A DNA stretch of 13,411 bases from Desulfobacteraceae bacterium (lineage in GTDB: Bacteria > Desulfobacterota > Desulfobacteria > Desulfobacterales > JAABSP01): positions 1-13,411 of the forward strand of contig JAABTE010000037.1 of NCBI GenBank assembly GCA_011390035.1. The letters are read 5' to 3'. Of the stretch, positions 1 to 6,894 are shown in pieces. The position numbers were made by a program, and so were the translations under genes. How positions within the stretch are numbered: position 1 is the stretch's first letter; each line of letters opens with the position of its first letter. Under the pieces are notes generated by a model. The model made no database searches. It was not told where the DNA came from and saw only the letters and a program-made list of their open reading frames with translations.

Positions 1-424
1 CCTCGGCCTCGGCCACCGACTGCTCGGCCTGGCGCTTGCCGGCCATGGCGGTATTCAGCCCCTGCCGGGCCTGATCCAGGCGGGACTGAAACTGGCGGCT
101 GTCCAGGGAAACCAGCAGATCCCCCTTCCGGACGGCATCCCCCGGCCGCACCTTCACATCCATCACCTGGGCCGTCACCTGGGCCTCGATGCTGGCCTCG
201 GTGCGCGGTCGGATGGTGCCCACCGCCTCGTGCCACTCCTTTATCAGCCGGATCTCGGCCTCGGCCGTCCGGTCCGGGGCGGTAGCCGCCTCGGATGGCG
301 CGGGGGTCAGGCCCGCCGGCACCGTGTCTTCCGAAAATCGAAGCCAGGCATAAATCACCGCCGCGGCCACCACAACGCACAGGCCCGCGATGAGCGCAAC
401 GCGGATGGTCCTTGATCGTTTCAT
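1..424 (-). CDS. RND efflux periplasmic adaptor (HlyD/MFP family), partial: C-terminus outside the window
   Basis: This is the N-terminal 141 codons of a membrane fusion protein that links an inner-membrane pump to an outer-membrane channel. It starts at the ATG complementary to 422-424 (MKRSRTIRVALIAGL...). Residues 8-28 form one hydrophobic segment (signal anchor), followed by an Ala/Pro-rich linker. A biotinyl/lipoyl-like half follows: the stretch EAVGTIRPRTEASIEAQVTA at about 66-85, then VMDVKVRPGDAVRKGDLLVS and LDSRQF, typical of adaptors. The last visible part (LDQARQGLNTAMAGKRQAEQ...) begins the coiled-coil hairpin. The frame stays open to base 1. The TolC-like gene lies 89 nt upstream on the same strand, so this is probably the second gene of an efflux operon whose pump gene lies off the left edge. 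The substrate cannot be inferred. Confidence 0.9.
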   Translation of the reverse strand, partial: MKRSRTIRVALIAGLCVVVAAAVIYAWLRFSEDTVPAGLTPAPSEAATAPDRTAEAEIRLIKEWHEAVGTIRPRTEASIEAQVTAQVMDVKVRPGDAVRKGDLLVSLDSRQFQSRLDQARQGLNTAMAGKRQAEQSVAEAE

Positions 425-494
425 GTCAGCTCAATTCTCCGTTTTCAGCAAGCTTTCCTTATATCCGCAAGCTTTTTCAGGGAAAACGCCCATT

Positions 495-517
495 CTGATT
501 CCAACGATTTGAATCAG
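495..517 (-). other. Hairpin over the tolC-like stop codon, between the two efflux genes
   Basis: CTGATTC (495-501) and GAATCAG (511-517) form a perfect 7-bp inverted repeat with a 9-nt loop. One arm contains the stop codon of the TolC-like gene (514-516). On the minus strand the hairpin is followed by a few Ts (GCGTTTTCCC) but no clean U-tract. It could be a weak attenuator or an mRNA-stabilising stem between the outer-membrane gene and the adaptor gene. Seen in sequence; the function is inferred. Confidence 0.35.
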
Positions 518-1974
518 GATTTGCCCCCCGCCTCGGCCTCGGCGGGCATGGCCGACGCCCACAGGCCGATGGCCCGGCCGATGTCCGCAAGCGCCTTTTC
601 CCGATCATAATAGGCGGCGGCCGCCCGGGTGCGGGCCCGGTTCCGATCCAGCTCCGCCTCCAGATACCGGGTGATGGTGGCCGAGCCTCCCTCGTACTGT
701 TGCCGGACCAGTTCCAGAGACTCCTCGGCGTTTGCCACGCTGGCCCGGGCCACCTTCAGCCGGGCCGCGGAGGCATGGAGGCTCAGGTAGGCGTTCTTCA
801 CGTCCAGCCTGATTGACAGCGCCCCCCGCCGGTCCGCCGCCAGCATCTCCTCCAGGACCGCCTCGGCCTGCCGCGCCTCCGCCCGGGTGCGAAAGCCGTC
901 AAAAAAGTTCCAGGTGAGGGTCACGCCCACCGTCCAGTTGCCCCGGTCGGTGTCGTAATCCATGTCCGGATCATCCAGATAGTATTTGCCCTGGGCGTCG
1001 ATCACCGGCAGGTAGCCCGCCCGGGCCTGATCAATGGCCATGCGGGAGCGGACCACCTGGCGGCGGACCTTTTCCATCTCCGGTCGATGGGCGATGGCGT
1101 GGGCCACGCCCCCCAGGTAGGTTTCGGGAAGCGACAGGGACAGGTCCTCGGCGCCGGAAAGCTCAAGGGGCGGCTCGGGACTCACCCCCAGCACGTTGGA
1201 AAGCGCCGCCAGGGCCGTCTGGTGCTGGTTATCCCGCTGCACCAGGTTCTCCCGGGCCTGGGCCAGGCGCACGTCCAGCGACAGGATGTCTGACTTGAGG
1301 GCGCCGCCGGCCTTGAAGCGCACGTTCATGACCCGGAGCTGCTCCTGGACGGTGGCCACCGATTCCCTGGCAATGGCGATGAAATCCCGGGCCGCCAATG
1401 CGTTATAATAGGACTGGATCACCGAGGCCACCAGGGAGTTATCAATCGCCCGACGGTCCAGCTCGGCGATGGTGGCGCCGGTTTCGGCCATCCGGGCGGC
1501 CAGCAGGTCCCGGCCGCCGTTGAACAGGTTGAGCCGGGCTGTGACGCCGGTTTCAAAGTTCTCTATCCTTCCGGGATCATTGAAGTTGGTGTCGGGGGGC
1601 AGCTTGCGCTGGTCGATCTTCTTGAAAAGATAGGTGGAGGGGGCGTCGCCTTCCACATACTCGGTGTAAAGGCTCATGGCGGGCATGAAGGCGGACAGGG
1701 CGGCGTCGATCATGGCCTCGGCCTGGCGGATCCGGGCGGCCGCCATCATCTTGTCCGGGTTGTTGGCAAGGGCGATGCCGATGGCCTCGGAGAGGCTGAC
1801 GGTTCTGGCAACGGCGCGGGTGGCCGATGGGCCCGCTTTGCCCTCGATGGGCGCGATTCGGCCAAGCGTCTGCCGGTATTCGACGCGAATATCCTTGTAA
1901 TCCCGCGACGCCGGGCTGGCACAGGCCACGGCGAAAACAACCGGTATCGACACAAGCAGCATCCATGTTCTCAT
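514..1974 (-). CDS. TolC/OprM-family outer membrane efflux lipoprotein
   Basis: This is the outer-membrane channel subunit of a tripartite efflux or type I secretion system. I chose the ATG at 1974 because a GGAG lies 9 nt upstream and because it gives a clean lipoprotein signal (MRTWMLLVSIPVVFAVAC, lipid-acceptor Cys18); a GTG at 2007 in frame would add 11 residues. The mature protein has two outer membrane efflux protein (OEP) repeats. The first starts at about residue 55 (VSLSEAIGIALANNPDKMM) and the second at about 280, including WTVGVTLTWNFFDGFRTR, which matches the beta-strand/turn element of the family. The length (486 aa) is normal. Long Ala-rich helices fit the periplasmic barrel. 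It lies first, followed by the adaptor gene. Specificity is unknown. Confidence 0.93.
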   Translation of the reverse strand: MRTWMLLVSIPVVFAVACASPASRDYKDIRVEYRQTLGRIAPIEGKAGPSATRAVARTVSLSEAIGIALANNPDKMMAAARIRQAEAMIDAALSAFMPAMSLYTEYVEGDAPSTYLFKKIDQRKLPPDTNFNDPGRIENFETGVTARLNLFNGGRDLLAARMAETGATIAELDRRAIDNSLVASVIQSYYNALAARDFIAIARESVATVQEQLRVMNVRFKAGGALKSDILSLDVRLAQARENLVQRDNQHQTALAALSNVLGVSPEPPLELSGAEDLSLSLPETYLGGVAHAIAHRPEMEKVRRQVVRSRMAIDQARAGYLPVIDAQGKYYLDDPDMDYDTDRGNWTVGVTLTWNFFDGFRTRAEARQAEAVLEEMLAADRRGALSIRLDVKNAYLSLHASAARLKVARASVANAEESLELVRQQYEGGSATITRYLEAELDRNRARTRAAAAYYDREKALADIGRAIGLWASAMPAEAEAGGKS

Positions 1975-2156
1975 GGGAAAAGTCTCCGGGGTCTTGTCAA
2001 GGAACACCAGAAAACGCTATATTTTCATAGCCGGCTCCAAAACCGGCCGGCAGCCGATCCCGCCGCCTTTACGACGCCGTGAAACGGCGCCCGCTTTCAA
2101 TTGAATAATTGTAAGATATTTCAGGGACGCAATCAATCAAAATCCCAACAACGCAA

Positions 2157-2181
2157 GGGGATCTTCCGCCGGAAGCCCCCC
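2157..2181 (+). other. Hairpin in the 5' leader of the protease gene
   Basis: CTTCC (2163-2167) and GGAAG (2171-2175) pair around a GCC loop. The stem can be extended by GGGG (2157-2160) with the following C run (2176-2181). It ends about 6 nt before the Shine-Dalgarno AAAGGAG (2187-2193), so it could influence initiation. Upstream, TTCAATTGAA (2096-2105) is a perfect 10-bp palindrome, and CGCCGT/ACGGCG (2075-2089) forms a second small hairpin. I found no convincing -35/-10 pair in 2008-2186. Confidence 0.35.
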
Positions 2182-2186
2182 CTATT

Positions 2187-2193
2187 AAAGGAG
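2187..2193 (+). promoter_or_regulatory. Shine-Dalgarno that decides the protease start
   Basis: AAAGGAG ends 10 nt before the ATG at 2204. The next plausible start (ATG 2345, directly before the hydrophobic signal segment) has only GGGG abutting the ATG. The ribosome site therefore supports translation of the proline-rich repeat extension. Confidence 0.6.
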
Positions 2194-2203
2194 AAAACCC
2201 ATC

Positions 2204-3523
2204 ATGCCCCAACCCACCATGCTTCACCCCACCATTCCCGACCCCACCATTCCCGACCCCATCATTCCCGACCCCATCATTCCCGCCCCCCCCATGCCCC
2301 CCCGCTCCCGCCTCATGGCGGGCCGCGGCCCATCCCCATCGGGGATGGTGTTTAAAGCCATTTTTTCAGGGCTTTTCGGTCTCTGCTGCGCTGCTGTCGC
2401 CATCCTCGGGATGATCCCGCCGCCGGCCATGGGAGCGCCGACCAAAAAGGCCGCCACCCCCCGCATCATCGGCGGCGAGGCGGCCGCCCCGGGCGACTGG
2501 CCCTGGATGGTGGCCCTTCTTGAAGCCGACAACACCAACAACTACAACGCCCACTACTGCGGCGGCGCCCTGATCCACCCCCAGTGGGTCCTCACCGCCG
2601 GCCACTGCGCCTACGGCGAAAAGCCCGGCAACATCGAGGCGCTGGTGGGCGCGGGGGATCTGAAAAGCGGAGAGGGCGAGCGGGTGCCGGTACTGCGCAT
2701 CGTCATGCACCCGGACTACGACGACTTTACCCTGGTGTCGGATATCGCCCTTCTGGAGCTGTCCCGCCCCGTCTCCCAGCCCACCTTGGGCCTGGTGACG
2801 GACAACGCCGACCTTTACGCCGGCCGGGAGGCGATGGTCATGGGCTGGGGCGCCACCGATTCTCTTGGCTTGTCCTTTTCCAGCATTCTCCTCGAGGCCA
2901 CGCTGCCCCTGGTGAGCAACGCCACCTGCAACGCGGCCTTCAACGCCTATCCCTACCATGAATACGCAAATGACATCCTGAACAGCATGATCTGCGCCGG
3001 ATACGCCGCGGGCGGCACGGACGCCTGCGTCGGGGATTCCGGCGGCCCCCTGGTGATCGACGACAACGGCGCATGGAAAATGGCCGGCGTCGTCTCCTGG
3101 GGAGAAGGGTGCGCCAAGCCGGACCTTTACGGGGTTTACACCCGGGTGCCCGCCTTTATCGACTTTATCGATCCGTATGTGGGCATCTCGCCCCTGTGGG
3201 GCCAGGTGACCGCCGCCTTTGCAGGCCATCCCGCCGTCGGGGTGGCGGACGCCGAGGTCATTCTGCTAAATACCGCCTACTCCGCCCGAACCGATGTGGC
3301 CGGCCGCTATTCCATGGACGTGCCCCCGGGCAATTACACCCTGCGCATCGCCGCGCCCGGCCTGGTGCCCCTGGCCGAGGCGATCACCGTGCCCGCCGGC
3401 AACGAGGGGCTGGAGGCCAGCCGCCAACTGGCCATCCCGCCGGCCGGGGATTTCAACGCCGACGGCCGCATCACCCTGGCGGATGTGGTGGCCGCCCTGA
3501 GGGCGCTCACGGGCGTGCCTTGA
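2204..3523 (+). CDS. Secreted trypsin-like serine protease (S1 family) with C-terminal regulatory-like domain and dockerin-type repeat
   Basis: This is a 439-residue exported endopeptidase. Residues 2-31 are pentapeptide repeats (IPDPT/IPDPI). Residues 48-78 form a signal peptide (MVFKAIFSGLFGLCCAAVAI). The S1 domain begins at R87-IIGG, a zymogen-type activation site. The catalytic triad is His134 (TAGHC), Asp180 (DIALL) and Ser279 (GDSGGP). Asp273 (TDAC) is at the S1-pocket position of trypsin, predicting cleavage after Lys/Arg. Cysteines 119/135, 242/264 and 275/303 match the usual three disulfides. Residues about 333-410 resemble a carboxypeptidase-regulatory-like beta domain (TDVAGRYSMDVPPGNYTLRI). 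Residues 416-427 (DFNADGRITLAD) form one EF-hand/dockerin type I-like calcium loop; true dockerins have two. It converges on the cytochrome gene with 1 nt between the stops. The start is less certain than the domain: ATG 2345 would remove the repeats. Confidence 0.93.
   Translation: MPQPTMLHPTIPDPTIPDPIIPDPIIPAPPMPPRSRLMAGRGPSPSGMVFKAIFSGLFGLCCAAVAILGMIPPPAMGAPTKKAATPRIIGGEAAAPGDWPWMVALLEADNTNNYNAHYCGGALIHPQWVLTAGHCAYGEKPGNIEALVGAGDLKSGEGERVPVLRIVMHPDYDDFTLVSDIALLELSRPVSQPTLGLVTDNADLYAGREAMVMGWGATDSLGLSFSSILLEATLPLVSNATCNAAFNAYPYHEYANDILNSMICAGYAAGGTDACVGDSGGPLVIDDNGAWKMAGVVSWGEGCAKPDLYGVYTRVPAFIDFIDPYVGISPLWGQVTAAFAGHPAVGVADAEVILLNTAYSARTDVAGRYSMDVPPGNYTLRIAAPGLVPLAEAITVPAGNEGLEASRQLAIPPAGDFNADGRITLADVVAALRALTGVP
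2207..2296 (+). repeat. 15-nt in-frame tandem repeat coding for a proline-rich N-terminus
   Basis: There are six consecutive 15-nt units, consensus CCCGACCCCACCATT. The central ones are nearly identical and the outer ones diverged. They encode PQPTM, LHPTI, PDPTI, PDPII, PDPII and PAPPM. The period is a multiple of three, so copy-number change keeps the frame. The plus strand almost lacks G here, and the minus strand carries regularly spaced runs of three to four G. Confidence 0.9.
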
Positions 3524-3524
3524 G

Positions 3525-6113
3525 TCATTGCATCACATTGCGAAACATCGTCAGCGAATTCGGGTGGTGCGGCCCGTCTTCCATCTGAACCGTGTGGCAG
3601 ACCTCGCAGTTGCGGTTGGCGGCGATGGGATAGGCGTTGCCCTGGTACTGGATCGGCCCGAGGCTGTCGGAGCCGTACCGGTTGGCGGCCGGGTATATGG
3701 CATGGGGCGCCCCGTGACAGGCGCCGCACCGGATGCCCGCGTCGTCCCCCCGGAACCTGAACAGGTCTTTTCGGCCGGCGGTACGCTGATCCATGGCCAC
3801 ACTGTCGGTCTCCGGCGGCTGAAAGTCCTGGTGGCAATGGAGGCAGTCCGGCTGCTGAACCCAGGGTTTTCTTGGCGGCACATCCGCCATGGCCTCGGCC
3901 CGCTCCGGCTTAAGATGGGCCATCAGCCCGGCCGCGCCGGCCCGGCCCGCCGCCTTCTCGGCCTTTAGCAGCCCCAGGGCGTGATCCGCCATGGGCCCGT
4001 GGCAGTTGACGCAGTCGAGGCCGATCTCCAGGTGAATCCCCCGGAGCCCCGACGTGACGGTGTCGGGCGAGGCCGGATGGCAGGCGCCGCAGGCCCCGGC
4101 CCCCATGCCGGTCATATAGACAGCGTGAAACCCGTGCATGGCGGCCGACAGGTTCAGCGGCATCCCCTCCCCCGCCGCGCCGTGGCACTCCTGGCACCGC
4201 CGGGGCTTGCCCGAGCGGGCGGCGCCGGTCAGATCGGTGCCGTTTTTCCGGTCGTGCAGGCCCAGGATATCCCCGGCGGTGACATCGGCCACCCCGGCGC
4301 CGCCCCCGGACTTTCCTGTCCTGCGCCACCCGCCGCCATGGCAGTGGTTGCAGCCCATCTCGGAAGAGACCGGCATGGAAGTCTTCGTCACGGCCAGAAC
4401 CTGGCCGCCGTCGGCCGAGCGGGCCGTTACCGTAACCACCGGGTACGGGTTGAAATGCCCGTCGCCGTCGAAGGGAACCGCCGGAACGCCCTCGGCCCCA
4501 TAGGCCATGGCACCGCCGTCATAGGCCATGTCGCCGGAGCCGCCTTCCAGGGCGTAAGAGAGGATCACCCCGTCCGACACATGCTCCGGCAGCTCGCCCC
4601 GGCGGATGAGCAGGGCGTTCAGATCGCCCCCCGGCGGCGCCAGGCTGAACCAGGCGTCCGCGTCCGCCCGGAAATACATGCCCCGGCCGCTCCAGGCCAG
4701 CAGCAGGTATTCATCCGCCTCCGGATCGAAGGGGGGCACGGCAATGGCCTCCGGCGCGGTAGAATCGGACACGGCCGACGCATCCGCGGGGGCCGGGGCA
4801 TCCGCCACCGCCCCGGCGTTCAGGCCGGAAACGATGTAAGCCGCCAGGGCGTCGGCCTCTTTCCGGTTGCCCGGAAAGGGCGGCATGTACGGATCATGGG
4901 CCCCCATGCCGCTGATCATGGCGGCCATGCCAAAATGGCTGTACTTTGCCGTCAACGGCTTGATGTCATTTAAAAATCCACCCACGGAATGGCACGGGCC
5001 GCAGGCGATGCCATACAGCTCCCGGCCCGCGGCCATCCGGTTTTCATCGGTGATCTCCCGATTGCGGAAAAAACGGGCTGTTTTGGCGATGCCCTCTTTC
5101 CGGGCGGTCTCGAGATCGGTCTTCAACAGGCTGTTGGAATACTGATACCCGTACAGAATGTAGGGCCGCCGCCCCGCCTCCCGGGCCCACTCGAACGCCC
5201 CCATGTACAAAAACCCCAGCAGCACGAGGATGACGGCGATCCCCTTGCGGGCCGCGTCCGGCATCCGCGACACGGCCGCCAGGCCCGCAAAGAAGATCAT
5301 GGGCGAGAGCCATAAAAACGCCTTGATCATGGGCAGGGTCTCGGGGGACCGGAAAAGAACCATGGCCCGCTGCCCGTCGGGCAGCCCCATCACATACCAC
5401 CAGCCGGCCAGCAGCGTCAGGGGCAGAAAGATGGCCAGCCACCCCGCGCAGTGGCGGAGCATGGTCCGGCGGGTTTCCTCGTCCTTAAGCCATGCGGCGG
5501 TGACTAACCCGAACAGCCCGGCGAACAGAAAGGCGATAAAGCTTCTGAAAAAAAGCGCGGGCCAGAAAGTGGGGTTGAAAAACCCGTCCCAGAAGTTCTT
5601 CGTCTCGATCCACTCCCCCGGCGTGAGCATGAACCCGACAATGCCGTTGATGACGAAAAGCGACAGAAACGCCGCGCCGAAATAGATCCAGCCCACGCGC
5701 AGGTGAAGGTTTGGCGCCATCCGGTGGAAGGTGTAATAGTAAACGAAGAGGGCGACGATCTCCACCAGGAAAAAGACCCATTCGGTGGCCCAGCCAAAAA
5801 CGAAGTAGTGGATCAGCACAGAGGTGGCCGCCGGATTGAGTACCGATATGACAAACCAGATGGCCACGCCGGACACAGCCCCGAGTACCACGCTCAACAG
5901 CAGGAAGAAGCGGGCGTGCATCTCGGCGTAGGCCAGAACGCCCGCGGATTTCTCCCGGCGGGCCTTCATCTCCGTCAGCACCACGAACAGCCCTCCGCCC
6001 ACGGCGAAGTGGGCGATGTAAACATGGAAGGTGGCGATGGCGGCAATGAGAAAACCGCCCCCGAATGTGTCCAGTTCCCATACCGGGTAGTGCAGCAGCC
6101 AGTTGCCGTTCAT
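3525..6113 (-). CDS. Fusion of a CydA-like (cytochrome bd type) membrane domain to an octaheme cytochrome c
   Basis: This is an 862-residue integral membrane electron-transfer protein. Residues 1-330 resemble cytochrome bd subunit I: about eight hydrophobic helices (near 18-45, 68-92, 103-127, 138-162, 186-208, 225-245, 263-283, 291-308), His30 where CydA has its helix I heme ligand, Glu111/Glu118 near the CydA acidic pair, and GRRPY (314-318) in place of the CydA signature GRQPW. It is shorter than ordinary CydA and I see no long Q-loop. Residues 358-432 form a class I cytochrome c (C371-GPCH, probable Met410 ligand in YMPPFPGN). An Ala/Pro linker and a beta-rich region (460-585) follow. Then come seven CXXCH motifs (Cys588, 640, 675, 701, 757, 796, 836). 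The heme domains must be periplasmic. GAGGTGA lies 7 nt before the ATG. Rubrerythrin is 24 nt upstream on the same strand. No cydB is in the window. The acceptor and donor are unknown. Confidence 0.88.
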   Translation of the reverse strand: MNGNWLLHYPVWELDTFGGGFLIAAIATFHVYIAHFAVGGGLFVVLTEMKARREKSAGVLAYAEMHARFFLLLSVVLGAVSGVAIWFVISVLNPAATSVLIHYFVFGWATEWVFFLVEIVALFVYYYTFHRMAPNLHLRVGWIYFGAAFLSLFVINGIVGFMLTPGEWIETKNFWDGFFNPTFWPALFFRSFIAFLFAGLFGLVTAAWLKDEETRRTMLRHCAGWLAIFLPLTLLAGWWYVMGLPDGQRAMVLFRSPETLPMIKAFLWLSPMIFFAGLAAVSRMPDAARKGIAVILVLLGFLYMGAFEWAREAGRRPYILYGYQYSNSLLKTDLETARKEGIAKTARFFRNREITDENRMAAGRELYGIACGPCHSVGGFLNDIKPLTAKYSHFGMAAMISGMGAHDPYMPPFPGNRKEADALAAYIVSGLNAGAVADAPAPADASAVSDSTAPEAIAVPPFDPEADEYLLLAWSGRGMYFRADADAWFSLAPPGGDLNALLIRRGELPEHVSDGVILSYALEGGSGDMAYDGGAMAYGAEGVPAVPFDGDGHFNPYPVVTVTARSADGGQVLAVTKTSMPVSSEMGCNHCHGGGWRRTGKSGGGAGVADVTAGDILGLHDRKNGTDLTGAARSGKPRRCQECHGAAGEGMPLNLSAAMHGFHAVYMTGMGAGACGACHPASPDTVTSGLRGIHLEIGLDCVNCHGPMADHALGLLKAEKAAGRAGAAGLMAHLKPERAEAMADVPPRKPWVQQPDCLHCHQDFQPPETDSVAMDQRTAGRKDLFRFRGDDAGIRCGACHGAPHAIYPAANRYGSDSLGPIQYQGNAYPIAANRNCEVCHTVQMEDGPHHPNSLTMFRNVMQ

Positions 6114-6137
6114 TTCCGTGTCACCTCAAAGCTTTAA

Positions 6138-6632
6138 TCAATCGACCTTGTTGAAGGCGTTGGACTTGGCCTTGCAGACGGGACAGACGTCCGGCGGCTC
6201 GGTCTCGCAGGTGTAGCCGCAAACCGAGCAGACGTAGTAGTCCACCTCGGGCAGGCTATCCAGGTTATCAAGGGCGTTCTGGTACAGGTCCGCGTGGACC
6301 TTTTCCACCTGGTTGGCGAAATCTAAGCTGCGCTCGGCCGCTTTTTCCCCCTCGGCCCTGGCGGTTTCGATCATGGCCGGATACATGTCTTTAAACTCGT
6401 GGATCTCGCCGGCAACGGCCTCCCGGAGGTTGTCCTCGGTGGAGCCGATGCCCTTTAAGGCCCGCAGATGGGCGTGGGCATGGACCGTTTCGGCCTCGGC
6501 CGCGGCTCGAAAGAGCTTGGCCACCTGGGCATGCCCGTCCCTTTCGGCCTTTTTTGCAAAGGCCAGATACTTCCGGTTGGCCTGGGATTCACCGGCAAAC
6601 GCCTCCCGCAGATTCTCCTCTGTCTTGCTCAT
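6138..6632 (-). CDS. rbr: Rubrerythrin
   Basis: This is a cytoplasmic non-heme iron peroxidase that reduces hydrogen peroxide in anaerobes. The N-terminal ferritin-like four-helix domain carries the diiron ligands Glu15 (AGESQAN), Glu48 and His51 (EAETVHAH), Glu76 and Glu79 (AGEIHEF), and Glu110/His113 (VEKVH). The C-terminal rubredoxin-like FeS4 domain has Cys135-x2-Cys138 and Cys150-x2-Cys153. The 164 aa are on the short side for the family but complete. The start is fixed by AAGGAGGT 7 nt before the ATG. The CydA-like/cytochrome c gene follows after 24 nt, so the two are probably co-transcribed, linking peroxide removal with membrane electron transfer. Three 16-bp repeats lie immediately upstream of the ribosome-binding site. 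Confidence 0.97.
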   Translation of the reverse strand: MSKTEENLREAFAGESQANRKYLAFAKKAERDGHAQVAKLFRAAAEAETVHAHAHLRALKGIGSTEDNLREAVAGEIHEFKDMYPAMIETARAEGEKAAERSLDFANQVEKVHADLYQNALDNLDSLPEVDYYVCSVCGYTCETEPPDVCPVCKAKSNAFNKVD

Positions 6633-6650
6633 TGGAAATACCTCCTTTTT

Positions 6651-6709
6651 AATGGTCCGTTTCCGTTTTAATGGTCCGTTTCCGTCGCCTTTAAATGGTC
6701 CGTTTCCGT
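6651..6709 (-). repeat. Three direct copies of a 16-bp element in the rubrerythrin leader
   Basis: ACGGAAACGGACCATT (minus-strand reading) occurs exactly three times, at 6694-6709, 6670-6685 and 6651-6666, with 8-nt and 3-nt spacers. Each copy is followed by AAA or TTTAA-like bases. The last copy ends 7 nt before the AAGGAGGT of rubrerythrin. The arrangement suggests repeated binding sites or a slippage-prone leader; the element matches no operator I can name. Confidence 0.9.
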
Positions 6710-6742
6710 GGCCGCCCCTCTTCCGGGGCTTCCGCTGACCCG

Positions 6743-6758
6743 CGAGGGCGCACCCTCG
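6743..6758. other. Small perfect hairpin between rubrerythrin and the ADP-ribosylglycohydrolase gene
   Basis: CGAGGG (6743-6748) and CCCTCG (6753-6758) pair around a CGCA tetraloop. It would lie in the rubrerythrin 5' UTR if the promoter proposed at 6778-6806 is used. No T-run follows on either strand, so a terminator role is unlikely. Confidence 0.35.
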
Positions 6759-6777
6759 ATTTTCGGATCATGGAGGG

Positions 6778-6806
6778 GATATATCACATCCGCTTTCCGG
6801 ATTCAA
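6778..6806 (-). promoter_or_regulatory. rbr: Candidate sigma70-type promoter for the rubrerythrin operon
   Basis: On the minus strand TTGAAT (6806-6801) and TATATC (6783-6778) are separated by 17 nt. Each hexamer matches four of six consensus bases. Transcription would begin near 6770 and give a leader of about 140 nt containing the hairpin and all three 16-bp repeats. Found by eye; other promoters nearer the gene are not excluded. Confidence 0.4.
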
Positions 6807-6834
6807 TCAGCGATGGCCGGCGGAATGGTTTTTC

Positions 6835-6864
6835 TGTACAAAACCGGCCCGGGCGTCCTATGAT
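6835..6864 (+). promoter_or_regulatory. Weak candidate promoter for the ADP-ribosylglycohydrolase gene
   Basis: TGTACA (6835-6840) and TATGAT (6859-6864) are separated by 18 nt and match the -35 and -10 consensus at four and five positions. TAATAT (6877-6882) is an alternative -10 without a good -35. The 6633-6938 interval otherwise holds only the rubrerythrin leader elements and the short leader ORF. Confidence 0.3.
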
Positions 6865-6894
6865 GGATGCGGGCGCTAATATAAGGAAACGGAG

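Noticed and set aside
230..415. 61-codon plus-strand frame opposite the efflux adaptor
   Set aside because: Antisense to a well-supported partial adaptor gene, Arg/Gly-rich with no ribosome site.
2101..2355. Plus-strand frame with HHSRP repeats
   Set aside because: It is the 15-nt protease repeat read in the wrong phase. It starts upstream of the Shine-Dalgarno and stops inside the signal-peptide region.
2366..3229. 287-codon minus-strand frame opposite the protease gene
   Set aside because: Antisense of a clear S1 protease with intact catalytic motifs; the translation is Gly/Val/His-rich without domain features, as expected from high-GC codon bias.
3981..4973. 330-codon plus-strand frame opposite the cytochrome gene
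   Set aside because: Shadow of the CXXCH-containing gene on the other strand; no ribosome site or recognisable domain.
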